A stretch of DNA of 64,000 nt from Roseococcus pinisoli. Lineage in GTDB: Bacteria > Pseudomonadota > Alphaproteobacteria > Acetobacterales > Acetobacteraceae. The stretch is taken from assembly GCF_018413645.1 (NCBI RefSeq), contig NZ_JAHCDA010000003.1, positions 603,685 through 667,684 of the forward strand. The letters run 5' to 3'. The translations under genes and the position numbers were made by a program. The notes under the pieces are model-generated. The model saw nothing but the letters and a program-made list of their open reading frames with translations. It was not told the origin of the DNA and searched no databases. Within the stretch, counting starts at the first letter, position 1; every line of letters begins with the position of its first letter. Below, piece after piece: positions 1 to 9,251 of the stretch.

Positions 1-1158
1 GACCCCATCCTGCCCAACAAGCTGGCCAGCGTGATGATGATGTCGCGCAGCTGGAGCGAGCGGAACAACGCCGCGCGCCCGCAGAACACGCGCCAGCGGG
101 AGGAGATGTTCACCACCCGCAACACCAACGGCACGGGTGCCTATCGCCTCCAGTCGCGCGAGCCCGATGTGCGGACGGTGCTGGCGCGCAACACGGGCTG
201 GTGGGGCTGGCAGGTGCCTACCAATAACGGGAACATCGACGAGATCGTCTTCCGGCCCATCGCCTCGGATGCCACGCGGATCGCGGCGCTGCTGTCGAAC
301 GAGATCGATTTCGTGCTGGACCCGCCGCTCCAGGACCTGCAGCGACTGCGCAGCCAGAACGCCCTGCGCGTGCTCGAAGGCCCGGAGGTGCGGACCGTCT
401 TCCTCGCCATGGACACGGCGCGCGACGAGCTCCTTTATTCCAATGTCCAGGGCCGCAACCCCTTCCGGGACCTGCGCGTGCGGCAGGCGCTCTATCACGC
501 GATCGACATCGCCGCGATCCATCGGACGACCATGCGCGGGCAGAGCGTGCCCACCGGGACCCTCTTCCCTGAGCAGGTGAATGGCTGGGCGCGCGAGGAG
601 GATGTGCGCCTGCCCTTCGACGCGGCGCGGGCGCGGGCCCTGCTTACCGAGGCCGGCTATCCGAACGGCTTCGAGGTCACGCTCGACTGCCCGAACAATC
701 GCTACATCAACGACGAGCAGATCTGCCAGGCGGTCGCGGCCATGTGGGCGCGGGTCGGCGTGCGGACGCGGGTGAACTCGCTGCCGCTCGGGCCCTTCTT
801 CGCTAAGATCCAGCGCGACGACACCAGCCTCTATTTGCTGGGCTGGGGCGTGCCGACGCTGGACGCCCTCTATTCCTTCCAGTCGCTCATCGCCACGCGG
901 AACGGGGCGCAGGGCGACGGCATCTGGAATTATGGCCGCTACTCCAATCCGCGCATGGACGAGCTGATCCAGCGCATGAAGGTGGAGACCGGCGACACCC
1001 GGATGGCCACCATCCGCGAGGCACTGCACCTGTATCGCGAGGACGTGCCGAGCATCCCGCTGCACCATCAGATGATCCCCTGGGCGCTGCGGTCGAACCT
1101 GCAGATCCCGCACATGGCCAACAACCAGCCCTATTTCCGATGGGCGGTGATGAACTGA
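1..1158 (+). CDS. ABC transporter periplasmic substrate-binding protein, family 5 (5' end outside window)
   Basis: This is the C-terminal part of an SBP_bac_5 (DppA/OppA-like) binding protein that captures peptides or similar solutes in the periplasm for the permeases downstream. The frame is open from base 1 (DPILPNKL), so the true start lies upstream of the window and the ATG at 31 is not the start. Family hallmarks seen are the RQALYHAID segment, the LLTEAGYPNGFEVTL segment and the C-terminal IREALHLYREDVPSIPLHHQ segment. It lies 28 bp before the first permease gene and is clearly the first gene of this importer operon. The substrate cannot be read from the sequence. Confidence 0.93.
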   Translation, partial: DPILPNKLASVMMMSRSWSERNNAARPQNTRQREEMFTTRNTNGTGAYRLQSREPDVRTVLARNTGWWGWQVPTNNGNIDEIVFRPIASDATRIAALLSNEIDFVLDPPLQDLQRLRSQNALRVLEGPEVRTVFLAMDTARDELLYSNVQGRNPFRDLRVRQALYHAIDIAAIHRTTMRGQSVPTGTLFPEQVNGWAREEDVRLPFDAARARALLTEAGYPNGFEVTLDCPNNRYINDEQICQAVAAMWARVGVRTRVNSLPLGPFFAKIQRDDTSLYLLGWGVPTLDALYSFQSLIATRNGAQGDGIWNYGRYSNPRMDELIQRMKVETGDTRMATIREALHLYREDVPSIPLHHQMIPWALRSNLQIPHMANNQPYFRWAVMN

Positions 1159-1186
1159 TGCTCCGTCACCGCGAGGCCGCCGCCTG

Positions 1187-2167
1187 ATGTTCTCCTTCAT
1201 CGTCTCGCGTATCCTCCAGGCCTTGCCGGTGATGTTCGTGGTCTCCCTGATCTCCTTCGCCATGTTCGCCTATGTGGGCGACCCGGTGGCGATCATGCTG
1301 GGGCAGGACTTCACGGAGGCGCAGCGGGTCGCGCTGGTGCGTGACCTCGGGTTGGACGAGCCCTTCTTCGTGCAGTTCGCGAAATTCGTCGGCAATGCGA
1401 TGCAGGGCGAGTTCGGGCTTTCCTATCGGCTCTCGCGGCCGGTCGCCGAGCTGATCGCCGAGCGCGCGCCCGCCACGCTGGAACTGGCCTTCAGCGCCGC
1501 CCTCATCTCGCTGGCCGTGGGCGTGCCGATGGGCATCTACACCGGCCTCTTCCGCCATTCCTGGCTCAGCCGCTTCCTGCTGACCTTCAGCCTGGTCGGC
1601 GTCTCCCTGCCGACCTTCCTCATCGGCATCCTGCTCATCCTGGTCTTCAGTGTCTGGCTGGGCTGGCTGCCCAGCTTCGGCCGTGGTGACGTGGTGCGGA
1701 TCGGCTGGTGGAGCTCAGGCTTCTTCACTGTTTCGGGCCTCAAGGCGATGATCCTGCCGGCCATCACGCTCGGTCTGCTGCAGTTGACCCTGATCATGCG
1801 CCTGGTGCGCAGCGAGATGATGGAAGTGCTGCGGACGGACTACATCAAATTCGCCCGCGCCCGCGGCCTGCCCAATCGGGCGATCTATTTCGGCCATGCG
1901 CTGAAGAACACGCTGGTGCCGGTGATCACCATCGCGGGCCTGCAGCTCGGCTCCATCATCGCCTTCGCCATCGTCACCGAGACGGTGTTCCAGTGGCCGG
2001 GCATGGGGCTGCTCTTCATCCAGAGCGTGGGCGCGGCCGATATTCCCGTCATGGCGGCCTATCTCATGCTGATCGCGGTCGTCTTCGTGACCATCAACCT
2101 GATCGTGGACCTGCTTTACTACGCGGTGGACCCGCGGCTGCGCACGGGCCGGGGGGCCGGGCACTGA
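1187..2167 (+). CDS. ABC transporter permease, DppB/OppB type
   Basis: Inner-membrane permease of 326 residues, usual for DppB-like subunits. It has an N-terminal membrane anchor (FIVSRILQALPVMFVVSLISF) and about five more hydrophobic segments. The cytoplasmic EAA-type coupling loop, ARARGLPNRAIYFGHALKNTL, is near residue 225 and docks onto the ATPases. It pairs with the DppC-like permease 46 bp downstream to form the transmembrane channel. The ATG at 1187 is the start that gives the conserved N-terminus. Confidence 0.95.
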   Translation: MFSFIVSRILQALPVMFVVSLISFAMFAYVGDPVAIMLGQDFTEAQRVALVRDLGLDEPFFVQFAKFVGNAMQGEFGLSYRLSRPVAELIAERAPATLELAFSAALISLAVGVPMGIYTGLFRHSWLSRFLLTFSLVGVSLPTFLIGILLILVFSVWLGWLPSFGRGDVVRIGWWSSGFFTVSGLKAMILPAITLGLLQLTLIMRLVRSEMMEVLRTDYIKFARARGLPNRAIYFGHALKNTLVPVITIAGLQLGSIIAFAIVTETVFQWPGMGLLFIQSVGAADIPVMAAYLMLIAVVFVTINLIVDLLYYAVDPRLRTGRGAGH

Positions 2168-2213
2168 TGGCATCCCAGGACATGGCGGTGCGCTTCCGCA
2201 GGGGAGGCGCCCG

Positions 2214-3116
2214 GTGAAGGCCTTCTTCGATTCCGACATCTGGTGGAGCTTCACCCGATCGCCCGTCGTGGTGCTCTCGGCGATCGTCGCGCTCGTCTGC
2301 ATCATCGGCGCTGTCTTCTCGCCGCTGATCGCGCCGCATAATCCCTTCGATCTCGCCTCCCTCCAGCTGATGGACGCCTTCAAGCCGCCCTCCTGGGAGG
2401 CCGAGGGCGATCCCCTCTACCTGCTCGGCACCGACGACCAGGGGCGGGACATGCTCTCCGCCATCATGTTCGGCGCGCGCGTCTCGCTGATGGTGGGCTT
2501 CTGCGCGGTGATCTTCTCGACCGTGGTCGGCGTCACGGTGGGGCTGGTCGCGGGCTATATGGGAGGCAAGGTGGACGCGCTGCTGATGCGCATCGCCGAT
2601 ATCCAGCTGACCTTTCCCTCGATCCTCGTGGCGCTGCTGGTGGACGGCGTGGTCCGCGCCGCCGTGCCGCGCGAGGTGCACGACCAGATCGCGCTCTTCG
2701 TCGTGATCTTCGCGATCGGCATCTCCAACTGGCCGCAATTCGCCCGGACGGTGCGCGGCTCCACGCTGGTGGAACGCAACAAGGAATATGTGCAGGCGGC
2801 CCGGGTGATCGGGCTTTCGCCGCTGCGGATCATGCGCAGCCACGTGCTGCCCAACGTCATGTCGCCGGTGCTGGTGATCGCGACGCTGAACCTGAGCTTC
2901 GCGATCCTGGCCGAGGCCACGCTCTCCTTCCTCGGCGTCGGCGTGCCGCCGACGCAGCCCTCACTCGGCACGCTTATCCGCATCGGCAACGACTTCCTGT
3001 TCAGCGGCGAGTGGTGGATCGCGATCTTCCCGGGCATCGCGCTGATCGTGATGGTGCTCTCCGTCAACCTGCTGGGCGATTGGCTGCGCGACGCCCTCAA
3101 CCCGAAGCTCCGCTGA
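2214..3116 (+). CDS. ABC transporter permease, DppC/OppC type
   Basis: Second inner-membrane permease (300 aa) of the importer. It opens with the DppC-type N-terminal helix after a cytoplasmic stretch (SPVVVLSAIVALVCIIGAVFSPLIAPHNP) and has the family motif LGTDDQGRDMLSAIMFGARVSL followed by five membrane helices. The coupling loop is QAARVIGLSPLRIMRSHVLPN. The start is a GTG with a strong GGGGAGG ribosome-binding site just upstream. An ATG at 2167 opens a different frame that closes after 16 codons. It ends two bases before the first ATPase gene. Confidence 0.95.
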   Translation: MKAFFDSDIWWSFTRSPVVVLSAIVALVCIIGAVFSPLIAPHNPFDLASLQLMDAFKPPSWEAEGDPLYLLGTDDQGRDMLSAIMFGARVSLMVGFCAVIFSTVVGVTVGLVAGYMGGKVDALLMRIADIQLTFPSILVALLVDGVVRAAVPREVHDQIALFVVIFAIGISNWPQFARTVRGSTLVERNKEYVQAARVIGLSPLRIMRSHVLPNVMSPVLVIATLNLSFAILAEATLSFLGVGVPPTQPSLGTLIRIGNDFLFSGEWWIAIFPGIALIVMVLSVNLLGDWLRDALNPKLR

Positions 3117-3117
3117 C

Positions 3118-4089
3118 ATGTCGCTGCTGCAAGTGAAGAATCTGCGCGTCGAATTCCCCACGCGGCGCGGGACATTGGTGGCGCTGGACGACGTCTCCTT
3201 CGAGATCGCGCCGGGCGAGGTGCTGGGCGTTGTCGGCGAGAGCGGTGCCGGGAAGTCGATGACGGGCGCGGCCATCATCGGGCTGCTGGAGCCGCCGGGC
3301 CGCATCGCCTCAGGCGAAATTCTTCTCGAGGGGCGCCGCATCGACAACCTGCCCTACGAGAAGATGCGCCGCATCCGCGGGCGCGAGATCGGCACCATCT
3401 TCCAGGACCCGTTGACCACGCTGAACCCGCTCTACACCATCGGCAGGCAGCTGGTGGAGACCATCACCACGCACCTGCCGGTGGGCCCGGGCGAGGCGCG
3501 GGAAAAAGCGATCGGCTGGCTGGAGCTGGTCGGCATCCCCGCCGCGCGCGAGCGCATCGACAGCTATCCCCACGAATTCTCGGGCGGCATGCGCCAGCGC
3601 GTCGTCATCGCGTTGGCCCTTTGCGCCGAGCCCAAGCTCATCGTGGCCGACGAGCCCACCACGGCGCTGGACGTCTCCATCCAGGCGCAGGTCATCGCCA
3701 TGCTGAAGACCCTCGCGCGGGAGAAGGGGACGGCCATGATGCTGGTGACGCACGACATGGGCGTCATCGCCGAGACGGCCGACCGCGTGGCCGTGATGTA
3801 TGCCGGCCGCATCAGCGAGATCGGGCCCGTGCGCCAGCTGGTGCGCCATGCGCGGCATCCCTATTCGCAGGGGTTGATGGGCTCCATCCCGCCACTCGAC
3901 CGGCGCGTGGAGAGGCTCCAGCAGATCGACGGCGCCATGCCGCGGCTTTCCGCCATCCCAAGGGGCTGCGCCTTCAACCCGCGCTGCCCCCGAGTCTTCG
4001 ACCGCTGCCTCGTCGAGCGGCCGGAGCTCATGGATGCCGGAACCACCCGCGCCTCCTGCTGGCTCTACGCCGAGGGCGCGCCGGCATGA
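3118..4089 (+). CDS. ABC transporter ATP-binding protein, DppD/OppD type
   Basis: Cytoplasmic ATPase (323 aa) powering the peptide-type importer. Visible motifs are Walker A GESGAGKS near residue 41, the Q-loop (TIFQDPLTTLNP), the ABC signature FSGGMRQR, and Walker B LIVADEPTTALD followed by the switch histidine (LVTHDMG). The C-terminal oligopeptide-transporter domain has the cysteine pattern GCAFNPRCP..F..C that in relatives holds an iron-sulfur cluster. Its stop codon overlaps the next start as ATGA, so the two ATPases are translationally coupled. Confidence 0.95.
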   Translation: MSLLQVKNLRVEFPTRRGTLVALDDVSFEIAPGEVLGVVGESGAGKSMTGAAIIGLLEPPGRIASGEILLEGRRIDNLPYEKMRRIRGREIGTIFQDPLTTLNPLYTIGRQLVETITTHLPVGPGEAREKAIGWLELVGIPAARERIDSYPHEFSGGMRQRVVIALALCAEPKLIVADEPTTALDVSIQAQVIAMLKTLAREKGTAMMLVTHDMGVIAETADRVAVMYAGRISEIGPVRQLVRHARHPYSQGLMGSIPPLDRRVERLQQIDGAMPRLSAIPRGCAFNPRCPRVFDRCLVERPELMDAGTTRASCWLYAEGAPA

Positions 4090-5075
4090 GCGCCGGACCG
4101 ATGCTCGAGGTGCAGAACGTCGCGCGGCATTTCGATGTCTCGAAGCCGGTGCTCCAGCGGCTGATCGCCCGGGAGGGCCGCCGCACCCTGCGCGCGGTGG
4201 ACGGCATTTCCTTCGATATCCCGACCGGCACGACGCTGAGCCTTGTGGGAGAATCCGGCTGCGGAAAATCCACCGTCGCCCGCCTCGTCGTCGGCCTCTA
4301 CGGCCCAAGCTTCGGCAAGGTGCTCTTCGACGGGCAGGACCTCGCAAAGGCGCGGGCGGATTCCGCGCAGCGCAGCCGCATGCAGATGATCTTCCAGGAT
4401 CCCTATGCCTCGCTGAACCCGCGCTGGCGGGTGGTCGACATCGTGGCCGAGCCGATCCGCGCCTTCCGGCTGCTGAAGGGCAAGAAGGCCATTCTCGCCC
4501 GCGTCGGCGAATTGCTCACCCAGGTGGGCCTCTCGCCGCTGGACGGTCAGAAATATCCGCACGAATTCTCGGGCGGCCAGCGCCAGCGCATCTCCATCGC
4601 CCGCGCGCTGAGCTCCAACCCGGAATTCCTGGTCTGCGACGAGCCAACCTCCGCGCTCGATGTCTCGGTGCAGGCGCAGATCCTGAACCTGATGAAAGAG
4701 CTGCAGCAGCGGCTGGGCCTCACCTACCTCTTCATCAGCCATAACCTCGCCGTTGTGCGGCAGGTCAGCGACCGCATCGGGGTCATGTACCTGGGCAAGC
4801 TGGTGGAGCTCGCGCCGGCGGAATCGCTCTTCGAACGGCCGCGCCATCCGTATACGCGGGCCCTGATGGAGGCGATTCCCGATCTGGAGATGACGGGCCG
4901 TCAGCGCATCCCCGTGGGCGGCGAGGTTCCGAGCCCGATCTCGCCCCCGCCCGGATGCACCTTCCATCCGCGCTGCCCGCTCGCCAACGACCGCTGCCGC
5001 GTGGAGGTGCCCGTGATGAAAGCGGCCCTGGACGGGATGGTGGCATGCCATGCCGTCGAGGAAGAGCGGGACTGA
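4086..5075 (+). CDS. ABC transporter ATP-binding protein, DppF/OppF type
   Basis: Second ATPase (329 aa) of the importer. The start at 4086 overlaps the preceding stop by four bases (ATGA); a much longer open frame exists upstream but is only the shadow of the neighbouring gene. Motifs are Walker A GESGCGKST, Q-loop IFQDPYASLNPRW, signature FSGGQRQRI, Walker B FLVCDEPTSALD and H-loop ISHNLAVV. The C-terminal domain ends with GCTFHPRCPLANDRC. It closes the five-gene operon; 119 bp without a gene follow. Confidence 0.95.
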   Translation: MSAGPMLEVQNVARHFDVSKPVLQRLIAREGRRTLRAVDGISFDIPTGTTLSLVGESGCGKSTVARLVVGLYGPSFGKVLFDGQDLAKARADSAQRSRMQMIFQDPYASLNPRWRVVDIVAEPIRAFRLLKGKKAILARVGELLTQVGLSPLDGQKYPHEFSGGQRQRISIARALSSNPEFLVCDEPTSALDVSVQAQILNLMKELQQRLGLTYLFISHNLAVVRQVSDRIGVMYLGKLVELAPAESLFERPRHPYTRALMEAIPDLEMTGRQRIPVGGEVPSPISPPPGCTFHPRCPLANDRCRVEVPVMKAALDGMVACHAVEEERD

Positions 5076-5197
5076 CAGCCCATCGGAAAGTGGCAGCGTC
5101 CCGCCTAAAAGCCCGCGGCGGGTCGACATAACATTATACGGCGGTTTATCCCTCGCCGCTCAAGGGAGCCGTTGCTCCCCATGAAGGGAAGAACTTG

Positions 5198-6169
5198 ATG
5201 AAACGCCGCGATCTGGCGCGTGGCCTCGTTGCCGCGCCCCTCCTGTCCACCATGGCGACCGCCCAGACCACCTGGAACCCAGACCGCCCCGTCCGCTTTG
5301 TCGTCGGCTTCGCCGCCGGCGGCAGCACCGACACCTCGGGCCGCGTGGTCGCGGAAGCGATCTCCGGCGCGCTGGGTCAGCCCGTCGTGGTGGAGAACCG
5401 GGTCGGCGCCTCGGGTAACATCGGCTCTGAATTCGTCGCCCGCAGCGCGCCGGACGGCCAGACCTTCATCGTGGCCTCGGTCGGCACGCATGCGACGAAC
5501 CAGTTCCTGTTCCGCAACATGGGCTTCCATGTCATCCGGGACTTCACGCCGGTCTCGCTCGTGGTGATCAGCGGCGCGCTGATGGCGATCCACCCCTCGG
5601 TGCCCGCGCAGAACCTCGCGGAGTTCATCGCCTACGCGAAGGCCAATCCGGGCAAGCTGAACATGGGCACCAGCGGCCCGGGCAGCACGCAGCACTTCGC
5701 CGGCGCGCTCTTCGAGCAGAAGGCGGGCGTCCAGTTCACGCATGTCCCCTATCGCGGCGGCGCCCCGGCGATGTCCGACCTCATCGCGGGCCGGCTCGAC
5801 GTGATCTTCGCGCCGCTGCCGGAGGTGCTGCCCTTCGTGCAGTCCGGCCAGGTGCGTCCGCTGGGCGTCACGCGGCCCGAGCGCATGCCGGCGGTGCCGA
5901 ACCTACCCGCGATCGCGGAGACCGTTCCCGGCTACGACTTCAGCGGCTGGATCGGCATCTTCGGCCCGGCTGGCCTGCCGCAGCCGATCGTGCAGCGCGT
6001 TTCCGCGGCGATCGCCGAGGCGGTGCGCAAGCCCCAGACCCAGGCGCGGCTGGAGCAGCTGGGCTACATCCCCGTCGGCGGCACGGCGGAGGCCCTCGCT
6101 GAGCGTCAGCGGGTCGACTACGCGCTGATGGAAGAGCTCGTCCGCGTCACGGGCGCCACCGCGGAGTAA
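5198..6169 (+). CDS. Bug family tripartite tricarboxylate transporter substrate-binding protein
   Basis: Periplasmic solute-binding protein of the Bug/TctC family (323 aa). It has a twin-arginine-like or Sec signal (MKRRDLARGLVAAPLLSTMATAQ), then the family opening WNPDRPVRFVVGFAAGGSTD, the VVVENRVGASGNIGSE segment and the HVPYRGGAPAMSDLIAGRLD segment. A GAAGGGAAG ribosome-binding site sits at the right distance from ATG 5198; an adjacent TTG three bases upstream is less likely. No TctA/TctB membrane subunits are nearby, which is common for Bug proteins. The ligand is unknown, probably a carboxylate. Confidence 0.92.
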   Translation: MKRRDLARGLVAAPLLSTMATAQTTWNPDRPVRFVVGFAAGGSTDTSGRVVAEAISGALGQPVVVENRVGASGNIGSEFVARSAPDGQTFIVASVGTHATNQFLFRNMGFHVIRDFTPVSLVVISGALMAIHPSVPAQNLAEFIAYAKANPGKLNMGTSGPGSTQHFAGALFEQKAGVQFTHVPYRGGAPAMSDLIAGRLDVIFAPLPEVLPFVQSGQVRPLGVTRPERMPAVPNLPAIAETVPGYDFSGWIGIFGPAGLPQPIVQRVSAAIAEAVRKPQTQARLEQLGYIPVGGTAEALAERQRVDYALMEELVRVTGATAE

Positions 6170-6217
6170 AGAGGTTTGGGGCTTCGCTTTCCGGCGAGGC
6201 CCGATGCCAGAGACGAA

Positions 6218-6254
6218 AACGGGGCCGTGGCGATGGGTTCGCCACGGCCCCGTT
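6218..6254. terminator. bidirectional terminator hairpin
   Basis: A perfect 15-bp stem (6218-6232 pairing with 6240-6254) with a 7-base loop lies between the convergent Bug gene and the zinc metallopeptidase gene. The plus-strand copy is followed by TGCTTTTG and the other side is flanked by GAAAA, so it can end transcription from both sides. Confidence 0.8.
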
Positions 6255-6271
6255 GCTTTTGCGGCGTCAGC

Positions 6272-7171
6272 TTACCGCCGGTTGATGCAGGCGCCCGCGT
6301 CCTGCGCGGCCATCCCGGTCTTGAAGGCCTGCACGCGCTGGGCGCTGCTGCCATGGGTGAAGCTCTCGGGCACCACCTGGCCGCGACCGCCGCGGGATTG
6401 GAGCCGGTCGTCGCCCACCGCCGCCGCCGCGGCCATTCCCTCTTCGATGTCGCCGTCTTCCAGGATATTGCGCATCTCGTTCGCGCGCCGGGCCCAGAAG
6501 CCCGCCAGGCAATCGGCCATCAGCTCCGTCCGGACCGAGATGACATTGGCGTCCCGCTGGCTCGACTGCCGCTGCGCCTGCTGGTTCCGCGACAGGATGC
6601 CGAGCTGGTTCTGCACGTGGTGCCCGATCTCATGGGCCACGACATAGGCCTGCGCGAAGTCGCCCGGCGCGCCCAGCCGCTGCGACATTTCCCGGAAGAA
6701 GCTGAGATCGAGGTAAACGCGCTGGTCGTTCGGGCAGTAGAAGGGCCCCATCGCCGATTGCGCCACGCCGCAGCCCGACTGCACACCGCCCGAGAAGAGG
6801 ACGAGCCGGGGGGCGACATATTGCCGCCCGGCGCGCCGGAATTCGGCGGTCCAGACGTCCTCGGTGCTGGCGAGCACGCGGCTGACGAAGCGGACCGAGG
6901 GATCGGTGGCCGGGTCGCCCGGCGCGCGCGCCTGCTGCTGCGGTTCTTCCTGGTAGCTGGAGCCCGGCATGCCGCCGCCTTCCAGCTGGCCCAGGATCAC
7001 GCCGGGATCGACGCCCATGAGCAGGGAGATGACGATGACGGCCACCAGGCCGAGGCCGCCGATCCCGCCGGCCCCGCCGATGGAGATGCCGCCGCCCCGG
7101 CCGCCACCAAGGCCGCCGCCTCCGCGACGATCCTCGACGTTCGCGCTTTCGCGCTCATTGTCCATCCGCAC
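6272..7171 (-). CDS. ypfJ: neutral zinc metallopeptidase (YpfJ family)
   Basis: Membrane-anchored zinc protease of the Pfam Zn_peptidase (YpfJ) family, 299 aa. The N-terminus is charged, then very glycine-rich (residues 17-45), followed by one membrane segment (LGLVAVIVISLLMGV) and the protease domain. The catalytic motif is AHEIGHHVQ, with the downstream ELMADCLAGFWARR segment supplying the third zinc ligand. The GTG at 7171 has GGAGGA eight bases upstream; an ATG two codons later is the alternative. It follows the thiolase gene by 19 bp on the same strand. The natural substrate is unknown for the family. Confidence 0.88.
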   Translation of the reverse strand: MRMDNERESANVEDRRGGGGLGGGRGGGISIGGAGGIGGLGLVAVIVISLLMGVDPGVILGQLEGGGMPGSSYQEEPQQQARAPGDPATDPSVRFVSRVLASTEDVWTAEFRRAGRQYVAPRLVLFSGGVQSGCGVAQSAMGPFYCPNDQRVYLDLSFFREMSQRLGAPGDFAQAYVVAHEIGHHVQNQLGILSRNQQAQRQSSQRDANVISVRTELMADCLAGFWARRANEMRNILEDGDIEEGMAAAAAVGDDRLQSRGGRGQVVPESFTHGSSAQRVQAFKTGMAAQDAGACINRR

Positions 7172-7190
7172 GGTGCAGGTCCTCCGCGCG

Positions 7191-8369
7191 TTACGCGCGT
7201 TCGAGAATGCTCACATAATTGGCGACGGCCGCTCCCCCCATGTTGAACACGCCGGCCCGGTCGGCCTTGGGAAGCTGCATGTCGCCCGCCTCGCCGGTGA
7301 GCTGCATGGCGGCGAGAGCGTGCATGGAAACGCCGGTTGCCCCGATTGGATGCCCCTTGGACTTCAAACCGCCGGAACGGTTGACCGGCAGGCGTCCGTC
7401 GCGGGTCGTCCATCCCTCGAGCACGGCGCGGCTGCCCTGGCCCTCGGGGGTGAGGCCCATCGCCTCGTATTCGATGAGCTCGGCGATGGTGAAGCAGTCA
7501 TGCACCTCGGCGAAGGAGAGGTCAGAGAGGCTGAGCCCCGCCGTGTCCAGCGCCCGCGCCCAGGCCTCCCGCGCGCCCTCGAAGCGGACGATGTCGCGCC
7601 CGGCGATGGGGAGGAAGTCGTTCACCTGGGCGGTCGCGCGGAAGCGCACGGCGCGGCGGGCATTCGCGGCCACGTCGCCCTCGGCGATGACCAGCGCGGC
7701 CGCGCCGTCCGAGACCAGGCTGCAATCGGTGCGCTTCAGGGGGCGGGCCACATAGGGGTTCTTCTCGCTCTCCTGGCGGCAGAACTCGTAGCCCAGGTCC
7801 TTGCGCATCTGGGCGTAAGGATTGTCGACGCCGTTGCGGTGGTTCTTGGCCGCGATGGCGGCCAGCGCGTCGGAGGCATCGCCATGGCGCTGGAAATAGG
7901 CCTCGGCGATGCGGCCGAAGACGCCGGCGAAGCCCGCCTCGATCCCGGCCTCGGTCTTGAGGTGGGAGGCGGAGAGCAGGATCTCGCCCACGCGCGGCCC
8001 CGGTGTGGAGGTCATCTTCTCCACGCCCACCACCAGCGTGACCTTGCCGCGCTTCGCGCCGAGGAAATCGAGGGCGCCGTGGATGGCGGCGCTGCCGGTA
8101 GCGCAGGCATTCTCGAAGCGGGTGGCCGGCTTGAAGCGCAGCTCCGGCACGGCCTGGAAGACGAGGGAGGAGGGGAAGTCCTGCCGCTGGAAGCCGGCAT
8201 TGAAGGTGCCGAGGAAGACGGCGTCCACCTCATGCGGCTCCAGCCCGGCATCGACGATGGCTTGGCGCGCGACGAGGCCGATCAGCGCCTCGGCGTCGGG
8301 AACGTCGTCCAGCTTGCCGAAGCGGCTATGGGCCCAGCCGATGATGGCGGCGTCATGCTGTGCGGACAT
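7191..8369 (-). CDS. thiolase-like acetyl-CoA acetyltransferase (SCP-x type)
   Basis: Thiolase-superfamily enzyme (392 aa) acting on acyl-CoA. It has the nucleophilic cysteine in ENACATGSAA, the histidine in VHDCFT that marks the SCP-x/SCP2-thiolase branch, and the C-terminal KGHPIGATG motif. The start is set at the ATG encoding MSAQHDAAIIGWAHSRFGK; the open frame runs further upstream without homologous features. It is upstream of the zinc protease in the same direction. Whether it cleaves or condenses, and on which acyl chain, cannot be told. Confidence 0.9.
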   Translation of the reverse strand: MSAQHDAAIIGWAHSRFGKLDDVPDAEALIGLVARQAIVDAGLEPHEVDAVFLGTFNAGFQRQDFPSSLVFQAVPELRFKPATRFENACATGSAAIHGALDFLGAKRGKVTLVVGVEKMTSTPGPRVGEILLSASHLKTEAGIEAGFAGVFGRIAEAYFQRHGDASDALAAIAAKNHRNGVDNPYAQMRKDLGYEFCRQESEKNPYVARPLKRTDCSLVSDGAAALVIAEGDVAANARRAVRFRATAQVNDFLPIAGRDIVRFEGAREAWARALDTAGLSLSDLSFAEVHDCFTIAELIEYEAMGLTPEGQGSRAVLEGWTTRDGRLPVNRSGGLKSKGHPIGATGVSMHALAAMQLTGEAGDMQLPKADRAGVFNMGGAAVANYVSILERA

Positions 8370-8445
8370 TTGCCTCGCGCTCCCTCTGCTGGGGGCGGAG
8401 GTTACGCGAGAACCGGGGTCGTAACCATCGTGCTGATGGGGCGGG

Positions 8446-9237
8446 TCAGCCCCGCCGGGCGCCCATGCCGTCGTCGGGCTCTGCGGCCACGACATAGTCG
8501 AAGCCATGCGGGAGGGCCCCCAGGCTGGCGATCAGGGCGGCGGCGCTCTTCCGCAGGCGTCCCGCCTGCGCAGCGAGCTCGCGCGTGAGGCGCCGGTCGG
8601 GGATCCGCTCGAGGAGGGCCTGGCCGGTCGCCAGCTGCATCTCCACCCAGGCCATGGGATAGCGGTTGGGGAAGCGCTGCGCGAAGAGGACCCGGAAGCC
8701 GGCCTGTTCCAGCCGCGCCAGGACCCATTCGGCCGGGAATTCCCGGTAGGGCGTCTCGCCCGCGAGCAGGGTGCAGGCATCCCGGAAGCGCCCGATCGCC
8801 TGGACCAGCCGGCCGGCCTCGCCTTCCACCCCGCCGACGACATAGGGATCGAGGCCGACGACGTAGAGCCGGCGCCCGACCAGCGCCCGCAGCCGCCGGA
8901 AGAGGCTTTCCTGGAAATAGGGCGAGAAGCCCTCCACGGCGCCGACCAGGTATTCGGCCAGCACCACGTCATGGACCTCGCCGGCGAGCAGCGCCGGGTC
9001 GGTCCAGTTTCCCGCGACCAGCCGGTCCTGCGGGCGCAGGGCGCCGCAGAGGCTGGCGCGGGTCTCGGCGAGATGGCTCGGGTCGGCGCTGACGCCGGTC
9101 CATCGCGCCGTGGCGAGGTCGCTGGCCCAGAGGGCCGATTTCACCCCGGTTCCCGCGTCGAGGAACGAACCCCAGGGCATGTCGCCCTGGAGCCGCTCGA
9201 TCACCCCGAAGAGCGGGGCATGGGGTGGTTGGCGCAC
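8446..9237 (-). CDS. SAM-dependent methyltransferase-like protein
   Basis: Protein of 263 aa with a class I methyltransferase-like start: FLDAGTGVKSALW resembles motif I, and VSADPSHLAETRASL fits the acidic second strand. DVVLAEYLVGAVEGFSPYFQESLFRRL is reminiscent of the motif IV/V region. It begins 14 bp after the stop of the TonB receptor gene on the same strand, so the two are probably cotranscribed. The methyl acceptor is unknown; a link to haem or iron uptake is suggested only by position. Confidence 0.7.
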   Translation of the reverse strand: MRQPPHAPLFGVIERLQGDMPWGSFLDAGTGVKSALWASDLATARWTGVSADPSHLAETRASLCGALRPQDRLVAGNWTDPALLAGEVHDVVLAEYLVGAVEGFSPYFQESLFRRLRALVGRRLYVVGLDPYVVGGVEGEAGRLVQAIGRFRDACTLLAGETPYREFPAEWVLARLEQAGFRVLFAQRFPNRYPMAWVEMQLATGQALLERIPDRRLTRELAAQAGRLRKSAAALIASLGALPHGFDYVVAAEPDDGMGARRG

Positions 9238-9251
9238 CTCGGTTCTTCCGC